From: Acetobacteraceae bacterium
Lineage (GTDB): Bacteria; Pseudomonadota; Alphaproteobacteria; Acetobacterales; Acetobacteraceae
Direction: 5' to 3'
Assembly (NCBI GenBank): GCA_025356735.1
Contig: JANXRT010000460.1
Location: 1-6,660 of the forward strand
DNA: 6,660 nt
Part shown: piece by piece, positions 1-6,205 of the stretch
How the letters are laid out: each line of letters starts with the position of its first letter
How positions within the stretch are numbered: the stretch's first letter is position 1
The notes under the pieces: model-generated
The model's database searches: none
What the model was told of the DNA's origin: nothing
The model's input: the letters and a program-made list of their open reading frames with translations, nothing else
Translations under genes and position numbers: made by a program

Positions 1-652
1 CGGCGACGCCATAGGATTGCAACCCGAGATAGATCTCGTTGAGGTAAAGCTCCAGGATGCGCGGCTTGGGCAGCGCGTCCTCGATGCGGATTGCCAGGAT
101 CGCCTCGCGCGCCTTCCGGGCGATCGACACCTGGCTGTCGAGCAGCATGTTCTTGGCGACCTGCTGGGTGATGGTGGAGGCGCCGATCGGCCGCTTCTCC
201 TGACCACGGTTGCGCAGGTTGGTGGCGGCGGCGCGCAGGATGGCGACCGGATCGACGCCGCGGTGAATCCAGAAATGCTGGTCCTCGGCCGAGACGAAGG
301 CGTGCTTGACGACCTCGGGTATCGCCGAGAACGGCACGAAGATGCGCCGCTCGGTGGCCAATTCCGCGATCGGGCGGGCGTCGGCGGCATAGACCCGGCT
401 CATCACCGGCGGCTGGTAGTGGCGCAGCCCCTCGACGTCGGGCAGGTCGCGGCTGAAATGCTGGTAGGCAGCGAAGGCGCCGACGCCGCCGAGCACGACC
501 AGGATGGCGAACAGGCCGAACATCGCGCCCAGCAGCCCGCCGAGCACGCCGAAGCGGCGGCGCGGCTTTGTTTTTCGGGTTTTTTTCGACGGCGCGGCAG
601 CATCACGGGTGGGCGGCAGCAACGGGTCGCCCGCAGACAAGGGGTCAGCCAT
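1..652 (-). CDS. mrcA: Penicillin-binding protein 1A, class A (N-terminal part, runs off left edge)
   Basis: This is a bifunctional peptidoglycan synthase anchored in the inner membrane. Its glycosyltransferase domain (GT51) polymerises lipid II into glycan strands, and a transpeptidase domain expected past the window edge would cross-link them. Only residues 1-217 are present. Residues 1-33 are a cytoplasmic, basic N-tail (KKTRKTKPRRR near 23-33), and about 34-62 form one membrane anchor. The GT51 motifs follow in order: SAEDQHFWIHRG at 121-132, with Glu123 the expected catalytic base; GASTITQQVAKN at 157-168; RKAREAILA at 179-187; and LELYLNEIYLG at 200-210. The start at 652 is chosen because the cytoplasmic tail plus anchor then has the usual length; only a weak GGAA lies upstream. 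It begins 44 bases after the amidase stop, so co-transcription is likely. The family identity is secure. The 1A subtype is inferred from motif wording and neighbourhood, since the C-terminal half cannot be seen. Confidence 0.95.
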   Translation of the reverse strand, partial: MADPLSAGDPLLPPTRDAAAPSKKTRKTKPRRRFGVLGGLLGAMFGLFAILVVLGGVGAFAAYQHFSRDLPDVEGLRHYQPPVMSRVYAADARPIAELATERRIFVPFSAIPEVVKHAFVSAEDQHFWIHRGVDPVAILRAAATNLRNRGQEKRPIGASTITQQVAKNMLLDSQVSIARKAREAILAIRIEDALPKPRILELYLNEIYLGLQSYGVA

Positions 653-696
653 GGTGTTCCATCTGAAAAGTCGGCAGCCCTATACCATAGACCGGC

Positions 697-1539
697 TTAC
701 CCGTTGAACCGAGCCACGCTGTCGTGAGCGACGAAGTAGGCCTCGATCGCCCGCTTCATGGCCCCGGCGACCCGCGCCCGGTGCTCGGGCCGGCGCAAGG
801 CTGCCTCGTCGCGGGCATTGGACATGAAGCCCATCTCGACCAGCACGCTGGGGATGTCGGCCGCCTTGAGCACCACGAAGCCGGCATGGCGAGAGGGGTT
901 CTGCAGCAATGCGACGTCCTGGTCCAGGCTGCCGACCATGGAGTGCGCCAGCCGGGCCGAGCCGGCGCGGGTTTCCTGGCGCACCAGGCTGGCCAGGATT
1001 CTGGCGACCTCGGGCGAGGTCTCGCGGAATGTCGCGCCGGCGAATCGGTCGGCGCTGTTCTCGCGAACGGCCAGCGTCGCAGTCTGCTGGTCGGACGCGA
1101 TGCCGAGCGTATAGACCGAGGCGCCGCGCACGCCGGGATTGCCCAGCGCGTCGGCGTGCATCGAGACGAACAGCGCCGCTCCCCGGTTCTGAGCGTGGCC
1201 GACCCGGTCGTTCAGGGGAATGAACACGTCGCGCCCGCGCGTCAGCTCGACCCGGTAGCGCCCGGTCGCCTCCAGCTGGCGCTTCAGCTCCAGCGCCGAG
1301 GCCAGTGCTATGTGCTTCTCGTAGGTTCCCGACACACCGATGGCACCGGGGTCCTTGCCGCCATGGCCGGGATCGAGCATCACCAACGGCGCCGGCGGCC
1401 GGACGCCTGGCCGCGTGGGGGGCTTCGCTGCCGGGGAGGCCGCCAGCATGGCTGCATGGACAGATGCCGGCAGCACGAAGATCCCGACTACGCCGAGGCC
1501 CAATATGACGCGACGCGTGAGCGGACCGGACGGAACCAT
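697..1539 (-). CDS. N-acetylmuramoyl-L-alanine amidase (Amidase_3), probable Tat substrate
   Basis: This is a zinc amidase that cleaves the bond between N-acetylmuramic acid and L-alanine in periplasmic peptidoglycan, normally for daughter-cell separation. With the start at 1539 it has 280 residues. Residues 8-13 read TRRVIL, a twin-arginine-like motif, followed by a hydrophobic stretch and an Ala-type cleavage site near VHA (27-29). E. coli AmiA and AmiC are also exported by Tat. The catalytic domain begins near residue 51: LDPGHGGKDPGA with zinc ligand His59, Glu74 in YEKHIAL, SMHAD with His128, and catalytic Glu235 in VEMGFMSN. The segment EVARILASLVRQET (177-190) lies where AmiB/AmiC-type enzymes carry a regulatory helix. 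There is no AMIN targeting domain, so the size is like E. coli AmiA, not AmiC. The start is uncertain: ATGs at 1557 and 1596 are also in frame and none has a good ribosome site. The 1539 start was chosen because it gives a compact signal peptide and avoids a rare TTA codon. Confidence 0.95.
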   Translation of the reverse strand: MVPSGPLTRRVILGLGVVGIFVLPASVHAAMLAASPAAKPPTRPGVRPPAPLVMLDPGHGGKDPGAIGVSGTYEKHIALASALELKRQLEATGRYRVELTRGRDVFIPLNDRVGHAQNRGAALFVSMHADALGNPGVRGASVYTLGIASDQQTATLAVRENSADRFAGATFRETSPEVARILASLVRQETRAGSARLAHSMVGSLDQDVALLQNPSRHAGFVVLKAADIPSVLVEMGFMSNARDEAALRRPEHRARVAGAMKRAIEAYFVAHDSVARFNG

Positions 1540-1907
1540 GATGCGGCTTGCTAACATGTTGGATGCAGGATTGCACCTTTCTCGTTGAATTCGCATGGCG
1601 AAGCCATTGCGTTGAAGGCAGTCAAGCATGACTTGCGATGCGCGCCGGTTTGCTTCATGTTCCGAGTCGCTTTGATGACAGGTTCGGGACAGATGGTTTT
1701 CCATCCAGTTCCAGGCACCAGGCGCAAGCGACGATCCTGTTGACGACTCCTCCGAACGTCGATCGTGCGGATGGCGCCGGCAACGGGCCGCCCGCCAGCA
1801 TTCCTGTTGTTGCCCGCGCCGCGCACGTTGCGCGCCGGGATGGATTTCGCCGTTCCGGCGACCTGATTGAACAGGGTCGCGTCCATGACGGGCGCGGCTT
1901 ACGCCTA

Positions 1908-1920
1908 ACGATATATTTCC
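1908..1920 (+). promoter_or_regulatory. Candidate -10 region for rne (weak)
   Basis: TATATT at 1912-1917 matches five of six bases of the sigma-70 -10 consensus and lies in the most AT-rich spot of an otherwise GC-rich region. No good -35 hexamer is seen 16-18 bases upstream. If used, the rne leader would be a little over 200 nucleotides long. The motif reads almost equally well on the other strand, so it could instead serve the amidase. Confidence 0.2.
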
Positions 1921-2132
1921 ACATCCCGACTGGGACCAGATGATCACCGTGACCGCCGCCGACACCACTGAAATCCTCGCGGCGCTCCTCGCCGTGGCGC
2001 TTTCCGTCGGCATCGGCCGTCTGGTTCCCGCACGGCTGCACCGCCCCCTTCCCACAAACCTTTCCTTCCGCCTGCCAGCACGCATGGCCCCGCGATCCGC
2101 GGACCTGACGGCGCGGCGCGGCGCGGAACACC

Positions 2133-2136
2133 GGAG
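2133..2136 (+). promoter_or_regulatory. Ribosome binding site of rne
   Basis: GGAG lies 11 bases before the ATG at 2148. The spacing is slightly long but usable. It supports 2148 over the second in-frame ATG at 2160. Confidence 0.6.
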
Positions 2137-2147
2137 CTCACCGCTAG

Positions 2148-5100
2148 ATGACCAAACGCATGCTGATCGACGCCACCCACGCGGAAGAAACCCGCGTCGT
2201 GGTGCTGGATGGTAACCGCCTAGAAGACTACGACGTCGAGACTTCGACCAAGCGCCAGCTCAAGGGCAACATCTACCTGGCCAAGGTGGTCCGGGTGGAA
2301 CCCAGCCTGCAGGCCGCCTTCGTCGAGTATGGCGGCGGCCGCCACGGCTTCCTGGCGTTCGGCGAAATCCACCCCGACTACTACCAGATCCCCGTCGCCG
2401 ACCGGCAGCGCCTGGTCGAGATGCAGGCTGAGGAAGCCCGCCGCGAGGAGGAGGAGGAGGACCGCGCCGCCGCCGCCGAGGAGGCCGCCGATCATTCAGG
2501 GCCGGAGCGGGATCACGAGCGGAACTACGACCCAAGCGAAACAGATGCGGAGCCGGGCTCGCGCGATCCCACGGACGCGGAAGTGATCCGGCACGAGCCG
2601 CAAGCCGCGGATACGGTCCGCCATTTCGAAGCCGGCGCACCCGACCCCGCGCCGGACGTGGACGTCGAATCGGAGAAGCAGTCCGACCGCGCGCAGCCGG
2701 CGTCGATCTCGCACGAGGTGATATCGTCGGAAGTCGCGGCGGCTGATCTTGATCCGCATCCCGGCCAGGAAGCCCCAGCCTACGACCCATGGGCTCAGTT
2801 CGACCGCCAACCGGCCGAGCTCGTTGTTGCGGAAACGCCGTTCGAAAACAGCTTTCATGCCGACGAGCCGGCAATGGAGAAATACCAGAACGAGCCGGAG
2901 ACGATCGAGGCCGAAACGCCAAAACGCCTGCCGTCGCGCTACCTGCGCAGCTACAAGATCCAGGAAGTCATCAAGCGCCGGCAGATCCTGCTGATCCAGG
3001 TCGTCAAGGAAGAGCGCGGCACCAAGGGCGCGGCACTGACCACCTTCATCTCGCTCGCCGGAAGATTCTGCGTGCTGATGCCGAACTCGCCGCGCGGCGG
3101 CGGCATCTCGCGCAAGATCACCTCGGGCGCCGATCGCCGCCGCCTCAAGGAGATCACAGCGGAACTGGCGATCCCCAAGGGCATGGGCCTGATCGTGCGC
3201 ACGGCGGGCGCTGCGCGGCCGAAACCGGAAATCAAGCGCGACTGCGAATACCTGATGCGGCTGTGGGACGACATCCGCGAGCACACCATGCGGTCGGTGG
3301 CGCCGGCCCAGATCTACGAGGAGGCCTCGCTGATCAAGCGCGCCATCCGCGACGTCTATTCGCGCGACGTAGACGAGGTCATCGTCGATGGCGAGGAGGG
3401 CTGGCGCCAGGCGCACGAGTTCATGCGCATGCTGATGCCGTCGCACGCCAAGAAGGTGCAATTGTGGCGCGACCCGAACGGGCAACTGGGCGGCGGCCAG
3501 CCGCTGTTTGCCCGCCACCAGGTCGATGTCCAGCTCGACGCCATGCTGAGCCCGACGGTGCAGCTCAAATCCGGCGGCTACCTGGTCCTCAACCAGACCG
3601 AGGCGCTGGTCGCGATCGACGTCAACTCCGGCCGGTCGACGCGCGAGCGCGGCATCGAGGAGACGGCGCTGCGGACCAACCTGGAGGCCGCCGACGAGGT
3701 CGCGCGTCAGCTGCGGCTGCGTGACCTCGCCGGCCTGATTGTCATCGACTTCATCGACATGGAGTCGAAGAAGAACAACGTCATGGTCGAGCGGCGCATC
3801 AAGGACGCGCTGAAGAACGACCGCGCCCGCATCCAACTCGGCCAGATCAGCGCCTTCGGCTTGTTCGAGATGAGCCGCCAGCGGCTGCGCCCGAGCCTGA
3901 CCGAGACCAGCTTCGTCATGTGCCCGCATTGCACCGGCCTCGGCCTTGTGCGCAGCACGGAAAGCGCCGCGATCCAGGTGCTGCGCGCCATCGAGGAGGA
4001 GGGCACGACGCGACGCGCCGCCGAGATCGTGGTTTACGCGGCAAGCTCGATCGCCATGTACATCTTCAACCACAAGCGCGAGCGTCTGTCGGGCATCGAG
4101 CAGCGCTACGCGATGCGGGTGACCTTCGCCGCCGATGAGAGCTTGCTGCCGCCGAACATCCGCATCGATCGGGTGCGCCCGCAGATCGCCGGCGAGCTGT
4201 CGTCCACCATCACCCCGGACGCGCCGCCGGCGATGCTGACCTCGACCCCTGCCGCATTCCAGCCGGAACCCGAGATCGAGGCGGAGGAGGAGACGGTGAC
4301 GTTCGCCGAGCCCGAGGCTTCGGACGCGACCGACGACGAGGCCAGCGACGACAGCGTGGCCAGGCCCGGCGAAACCGCCGAAGAAAGCGAGCAGCGCAGC
4401 CGGCGCCGGCGTCGCCGCCGGCGCAGCGGCCGCCGCGAGGATGGCGTCATCGGCGCTTCCATCCCCGCTTCCGAGCCGGAAGGCGACGCGGCCGGCGAAC
4501 CGGCGATGACAGCCGACGCGGCTTTGCCAGATAGCGGTGGCGACAGCCAGGCGTCGTTCCTGGCCGAGCCCGGCGCGCAAGCGGTCGAGGGCGAGGCCGC
4601 CGCCGAGGACAAGGACGCCCAGCGCCGTCGCGGCCGACGCGGCGGCCGGCGCCGGCGGCCGGCCGCCGAAGGCGTGTCAGCGGTGTCCGAACCCGGCGCC
4701 GAGCAGCCGGAGCTGTTGCCGCCCTATGACGGGCCAACCCCGGCCAACCCGTTCGGCGGCCAGTCGTTCGACATCTTCGCCGCTTTGGAGCAGGCCGAGG
4801 AGCAGGCGGCCCGCACTGTTTCGACGTCGTCTTCAGGGGCGGAGGCTCTCCCGGCTGAGGCACCGGCGGCATTGCCCGAGCCTGACACGGCGCCGGTCAA
4901 TGAGCCTGCCGTGGCCCAGTTTGAAGCGGAACAGGTCGCCCACCACGCGGCCGACCCCGGGACGACAATTGAAGCTCCCCCTGCGGAAGCACCAGCCGCC
5001 GAAGCGCCCGCAGAAGCTTCCATGACGGAAACCATCGCGACCGAGCCCGCCCCGATCGAGAGCTCCGAAATCGAAAGCCCCGAAGTCGAAAGCCCCACGA

Positions 5101-5210
5101 TCGAAAGCACGATTGTGGAAACCGTGGTTGGCCCGGCCATCCAGCCGGTCCTGATTGGCAGCGAGACCGAGGCTCCGGCCGAAAAGAAGAAAGGCTGGTG
5201 GCGCCGGTAA
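2148..5210 (+). CDS. rne: Ribonuclease E, degradosome scaffold endonuclease
   Basis: RNase E cuts single-stranded RNA and organises the RNA degradosome, acting in mRNA decay and rRNA/tRNA maturation. The protein has 1020 residues. The N-terminus MTKRMLIDATHAEETRVVV and an S1 domain (about 36-310) are typical. The S1 domain is split by an acidic low-complexity insertion at about 91-268. The 5'-monophosphate sensor is present as GLIVRTAG with Arg351 and Thr352 (E. coli Arg169/Thr170). Magnesium ligands are Asp491 in VAIDVNSGR and Asp534 in IVIDFIDM (E. coli Asp303 and Asp346, same 43-residue spacing). The zinc-link CPHC has Cys592 and Cys595 (E. coli 404 and 407). The catalytic half ends near 690. 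The rest is a disordered tail with eight arginines at 752-759, a second basic block at 826-837, an NPFGGQSFDIFAALEQ island at 867-882, acidic repeats, and the end KKKGWWRR. Identity and start are firm; partner binding is by analogy with Caulobacter RNase E. Confidence 0.98.
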   Translation: MTKRMLIDATHAEETRVVVLDGNRLEDYDVETSTKRQLKGNIYLAKVVRVEPSLQAAFVEYGGGRHGFLAFGEIHPDYYQIPVADRQRLVEMQAEEARREEEEEDRAAAAEEAADHSGPERDHERNYDPSETDAEPGSRDPTDAEVIRHEPQAADTVRHFEAGAPDPAPDVDVESEKQSDRAQPASISHEVISSEVAAADLDPHPGQEAPAYDPWAQFDRQPAELVVAETPFENSFHADEPAMEKYQNEPETIEAETPKRLPSRYLRSYKIQEVIKRRQILLIQVVKEERGTKGAALTTFISLAGRFCVLMPNSPRGGGISRKITSGADRRRLKEITAELAIPKGMGLIVRTAGAARPKPEIKRDCEYLMRLWDDIREHTMRSVAPAQIYEEASLIKRAIRDVYSRDVDEVIVDGEEGWRQAHEFMRMLMPSHAKKVQLWRDPNGQLGGGQPLFARHQVDVQLDAMLSPTVQLKSGGYLVLNQTEALVAIDVNSGRSTRERGIEETALRTNLEAADEVARQLRLRDLAGLIVIDFIDMESKKNNVMVERRIKDALKNDRARIQLGQISAFGLFEMSRQRLRPSLTETSFVMCPHCTGLGLVRSTESAAIQVLRAIEEEGTTRRAAEIVVYAASSIAMYIFNHKRERLSGIEQRYAMRVTFAADESLLPPNIRIDRVRPQIAGELSSTITPDAPPAMLTSTPAAFQPEPEIEAEEETVTFAEPEASDATDDEASDDSVARPGETAEESEQRSRRRRRRRRSGRREDGVIGASIPASEPEGDAAGEPAMTADAALPDSGGDSQASFLAEPGAQAVEGEAAAEDKDAQRRRGRRGGRRRRPAAEGVSAVSEPGAEQPELLPPYDGPTPANPFGGQSFDIFAALEQAEEQAARTVSTSSSGAEALPAEAPAALPEPDTAPVNEPAVAQFEAEQVAHHAADPGTTIEAPPAEAPAAEAPAEASMTETIATEPAPIESSEIESPEVESPTIESTIVETVVGPAIQPVLIGSETEAPAEKKKGWWRR
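5049..5123 (+). repeat. Five tandem 15-bp units coding a pentapeptide repeat in the RNase E tail
   Basis: Codons 968-992 fall into five 15-base units reading APIES, SEIES, PEVES, PTIES, TIVET. Units two to four keep the core GAAAGC exactly. The repeat makes an acidic, Ser-rich spacer between the disordered tail and the C-terminal Gly-Trp-Trp motif. It probably arose by slippage or local duplication, so its copy number may vary between strains. Confidence 0.8.
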
Positions 5211-5218
5211 TACCGGCG
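5202..5218 (+). repeat. Perfect inverted repeat over the rne stop codon
   Basis: CGCCGGTA and TACCGGCG flank a single A at 5210. In RNA this gives a six-pair all-GC stem with a TAATA loop that contains the stop codon TAA (5208-5210). It is followed two bases later by a second, longer hairpin. Confidence 0.7.
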
Positions 5219-5219
5219 T

Positions 5220-5253
5220 CCGGGGCCATGGTTCAGGCCATGGTCCCGGGTTT
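5220..5253 (+). terminator. Likely intrinsic terminator after rne
   Basis: Arms CCGGGGCCATGG (5220-5231) and CCATGGTCCCGG (5238-5249) form a 12-pair stem with one G-U wobble and a six-base loop. A short T run follows at 5251-5253. The T run is brief for a classical terminator but is on the correct side for rne. The hairpin sits between convergent genes, with the hydrolase stop at 5263-5265, so it may also slow transcription from the minus strand. Confidence 0.65.
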
Positions 5254-5262
5254 ATGCGGTGC

Positions 5263-6132
5263 TCACCCGGCCGGCGTGAACCGGAAGCCGTCGCCCCACC
5301 GCGACACGGTGCCCACCGATGGCGACGGGAAATGCCCGGTGCAGACCAGCGTGCCGGTGTCGCAGTGGCATTCGAGGAATTTTCGGCGCGACTCGGATCC
5401 CTGCTTCGGGTCGTAGTCGGCCCGCATCCCCATTTCCGGAAACCTCGCCTGCAACGGCGAGTGGATCAGGTCGCCGGTCAGCACCGCCTCATCGCGGCCG
5501 CGCCCCAGCAGCACGGCGAAATGATCGGGCGAGTGGCCCGGCGTCGGCGTCAGCCTTATGTGATCGCCCAACACGTGGTCGCTGGCGACGAAATCGGCCC
5601 GCCCGGCATTGACGATCGGCAGCACGCTGTCGGCGATCGGCCCGATCTCCTCCTTGGCGTTCTCCGCCGCCCAGTAGTCGAACTCCTTCTGCGAGAACAG
5701 GTAGCGGGCGTTCGGAAAGGTCGGAACCCAGCGCCCGTCCAGCAGCCGCGTGTTCCAGCCGACATGATCGACATGCAGGTGCGTGCACATGACGTAGTCG
5801 ATGTCTTCGACCCGCAGCCCGTGCGCTGCCAGGCCATCCATGTAGGCGGTCGTGTTCTGCTGGTGCCAGAACGGCCGCGACAGCCGGTCCTTGTCGTTGC
5901 CGACGCAGGTGTCGACCATCACGACATGATGCGGCGTGCGCACGACATAGGACTGGATGCAGAGCACGAGCTTGCCGTCAACCAGCGCGCCGGCCTGCTC
6001 CATCCAGCCGGCATTCTTCGCCAGCACCTCCGGCGTCAGCGCGGGAAAGAAGGTCAGCGGATCGAAGAACGGGATTTCCTGCTCGATGATCCGGTGGATC
6101 GTGAGGTCGCCCGCGTTGAATGTGGTGCCCAT
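5263..6132 (-). CDS. Metallo-beta-lactamase-fold hydrolase
   Basis: This is a cytosolic metal-dependent hydrolase of 289 residues with no signal peptide or membrane segment. The two-metal site is complete: THLHVDHVG gives His118, His120, Asp122 and His123; PGHSPDH gives His200; TGD gives bridging Asp221; and TGHFPSPS gives His267. The N-terminus, with its EQEIPFFDPLTFFP segment, and the phrases VPTFPNARYLFS and SPLQARFPEMGM mark a proteobacterial subgroup of the family that I recognise but whose substrate I do not know. Lactonase-like activity is one possibility for this fold, unproven here. The ATG at 6132 is preferred over an upstream in-frame TTG at 6168 because homologues I recall begin at MGTTF; neither has a clear ribosome site. 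The gene is divergent from the glutathione S-transferase gene and convergent with rne. Confidence 0.93.
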   Translation of the reverse strand: MGTTFNAGDLTIHRIIEQEIPFFDPLTFFPALTPEVLAKNAGWMEQAGALVDGKLVLCIQSYVVRTPHHVVMVDTCVGNDKDRLSRPFWHQQNTTAYMDGLAAHGLRVEDIDYVMCTHLHVDHVGWNTRLLDGRWVPTFPNARYLFSQKEFDYWAAENAKEEIGPIADSVLPIVNAGRADFVASDHVLGDHIRLTPTPGHSPDHFAVLLGRGRDEAVLTGDLIHSPLQARFPEMGMRADYDPKQGSESRRKFLECHCDTGTLVCTGHFPSPSVGTVSRWGDGFRFTPAG

Positions 6133-6179
6133 GCGGGCAGCGTAGGCAATGGCCGTGGAAGGACGCAAGATGGGGTCCA

Positions 6180-6201
6180 GAACAAGGCCCGGACAAGGCC
6201 C
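6180..6201. repeat. Tandem 11-bp direct repeat in a divergent promoter region
   Basis: GAACAAGGCCC (6180-6190) is followed at once by GGACAAGGCCC (6191-6201), with one mismatch. The 11-base period places both copies on one face of the helix. The repeat ends 17 bases before the GST start and lies within the 86 bases between two divergent genes, where an operator would be expected. Function is inferred. Confidence 0.5.
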
Positions 6202-6205
6202 AAAC

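Larger units (their letters stand above)
1540..2147. other. Divergent intergenic region between amidase and rne
   Basis: No gene here is convincing on either strand. By hand count, bases 1561-1740 are about 54% G+C, against about 72% in 1741-1800 and similarly GC-rich neighbours. This fits a regulatory stretch upstream of the amidase. Bases 1594-1611 contain an imperfect inverted repeat (ATGGC, GAA, GCCAT core) that overlaps the alternative amidase ATG at 1596. The rne-proximal part would be a long 5' leader. It has a pyrimidine-rich run at about 2041-2078 and a small hairpin (CCGCG, ATC, CGCGG) at 2090-2102. Long structured leaders mediate autoregulation of rne in E. coli; whether this one does so is inference. 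Two ORFs in the region (1940-2215 plus, 1551-1886 minus) are treated as unproven. Confidence 0.6.

Noticed and set aside
17..727. Plus-strand ORF of 236 codons opposite PBP1A
   Set aside because: The minus strand carries complete GT51 motifs in order. The plus reading is an open shadow frame with no family features.
724..1554. Plus-strand ORF of 276 codons opposite the amidase
   Set aside because: It is a shadow of the amidase, with no domain or ribosome site.
680..1576. Second long minus-strand ORF (298 codons) over the amidase
   Set aside because: It is the same strand in the wrong frame, Arg/Gly/Ala-rich, and lacks the zinc-site motifs found in the adjacent frame.
1740..1768. TTGACG at 1740-1745 as a -35 element for rne
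   Set aside because: The hexamer 17 bases downstream is TCGTGC, which does not resemble a -10 box.
1540..2085. In-frame extension of the amidase to an ATG at 2085
   Set aside because: The added 182 residues are Arg/Ser/Cys-rich with no AMIN or other domain. They would put the real signal peptide in the middle of the protein and cover the rne leader.
2445..2459. Five GAG codons as a microsatellite or repeat element
   Set aside because: They encode an acidic run inside the RNase E insertion. The tract is too short to call a separate element.
2496..4580. Long minus-strand ORF of 694 codons opposite rne
   Set aside because: It lies wholly antisense to a gene with unmistakable catalytic motifs. 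Its composition is what the complement of GC-rich third positions gives, and it shows no recognisable domain.
6166..6168. TTG start for the hydrolase adding 12 residues
   Set aside because: No ribosome site precedes it, and the family normally begins at the MGTTF methionine at 6132.
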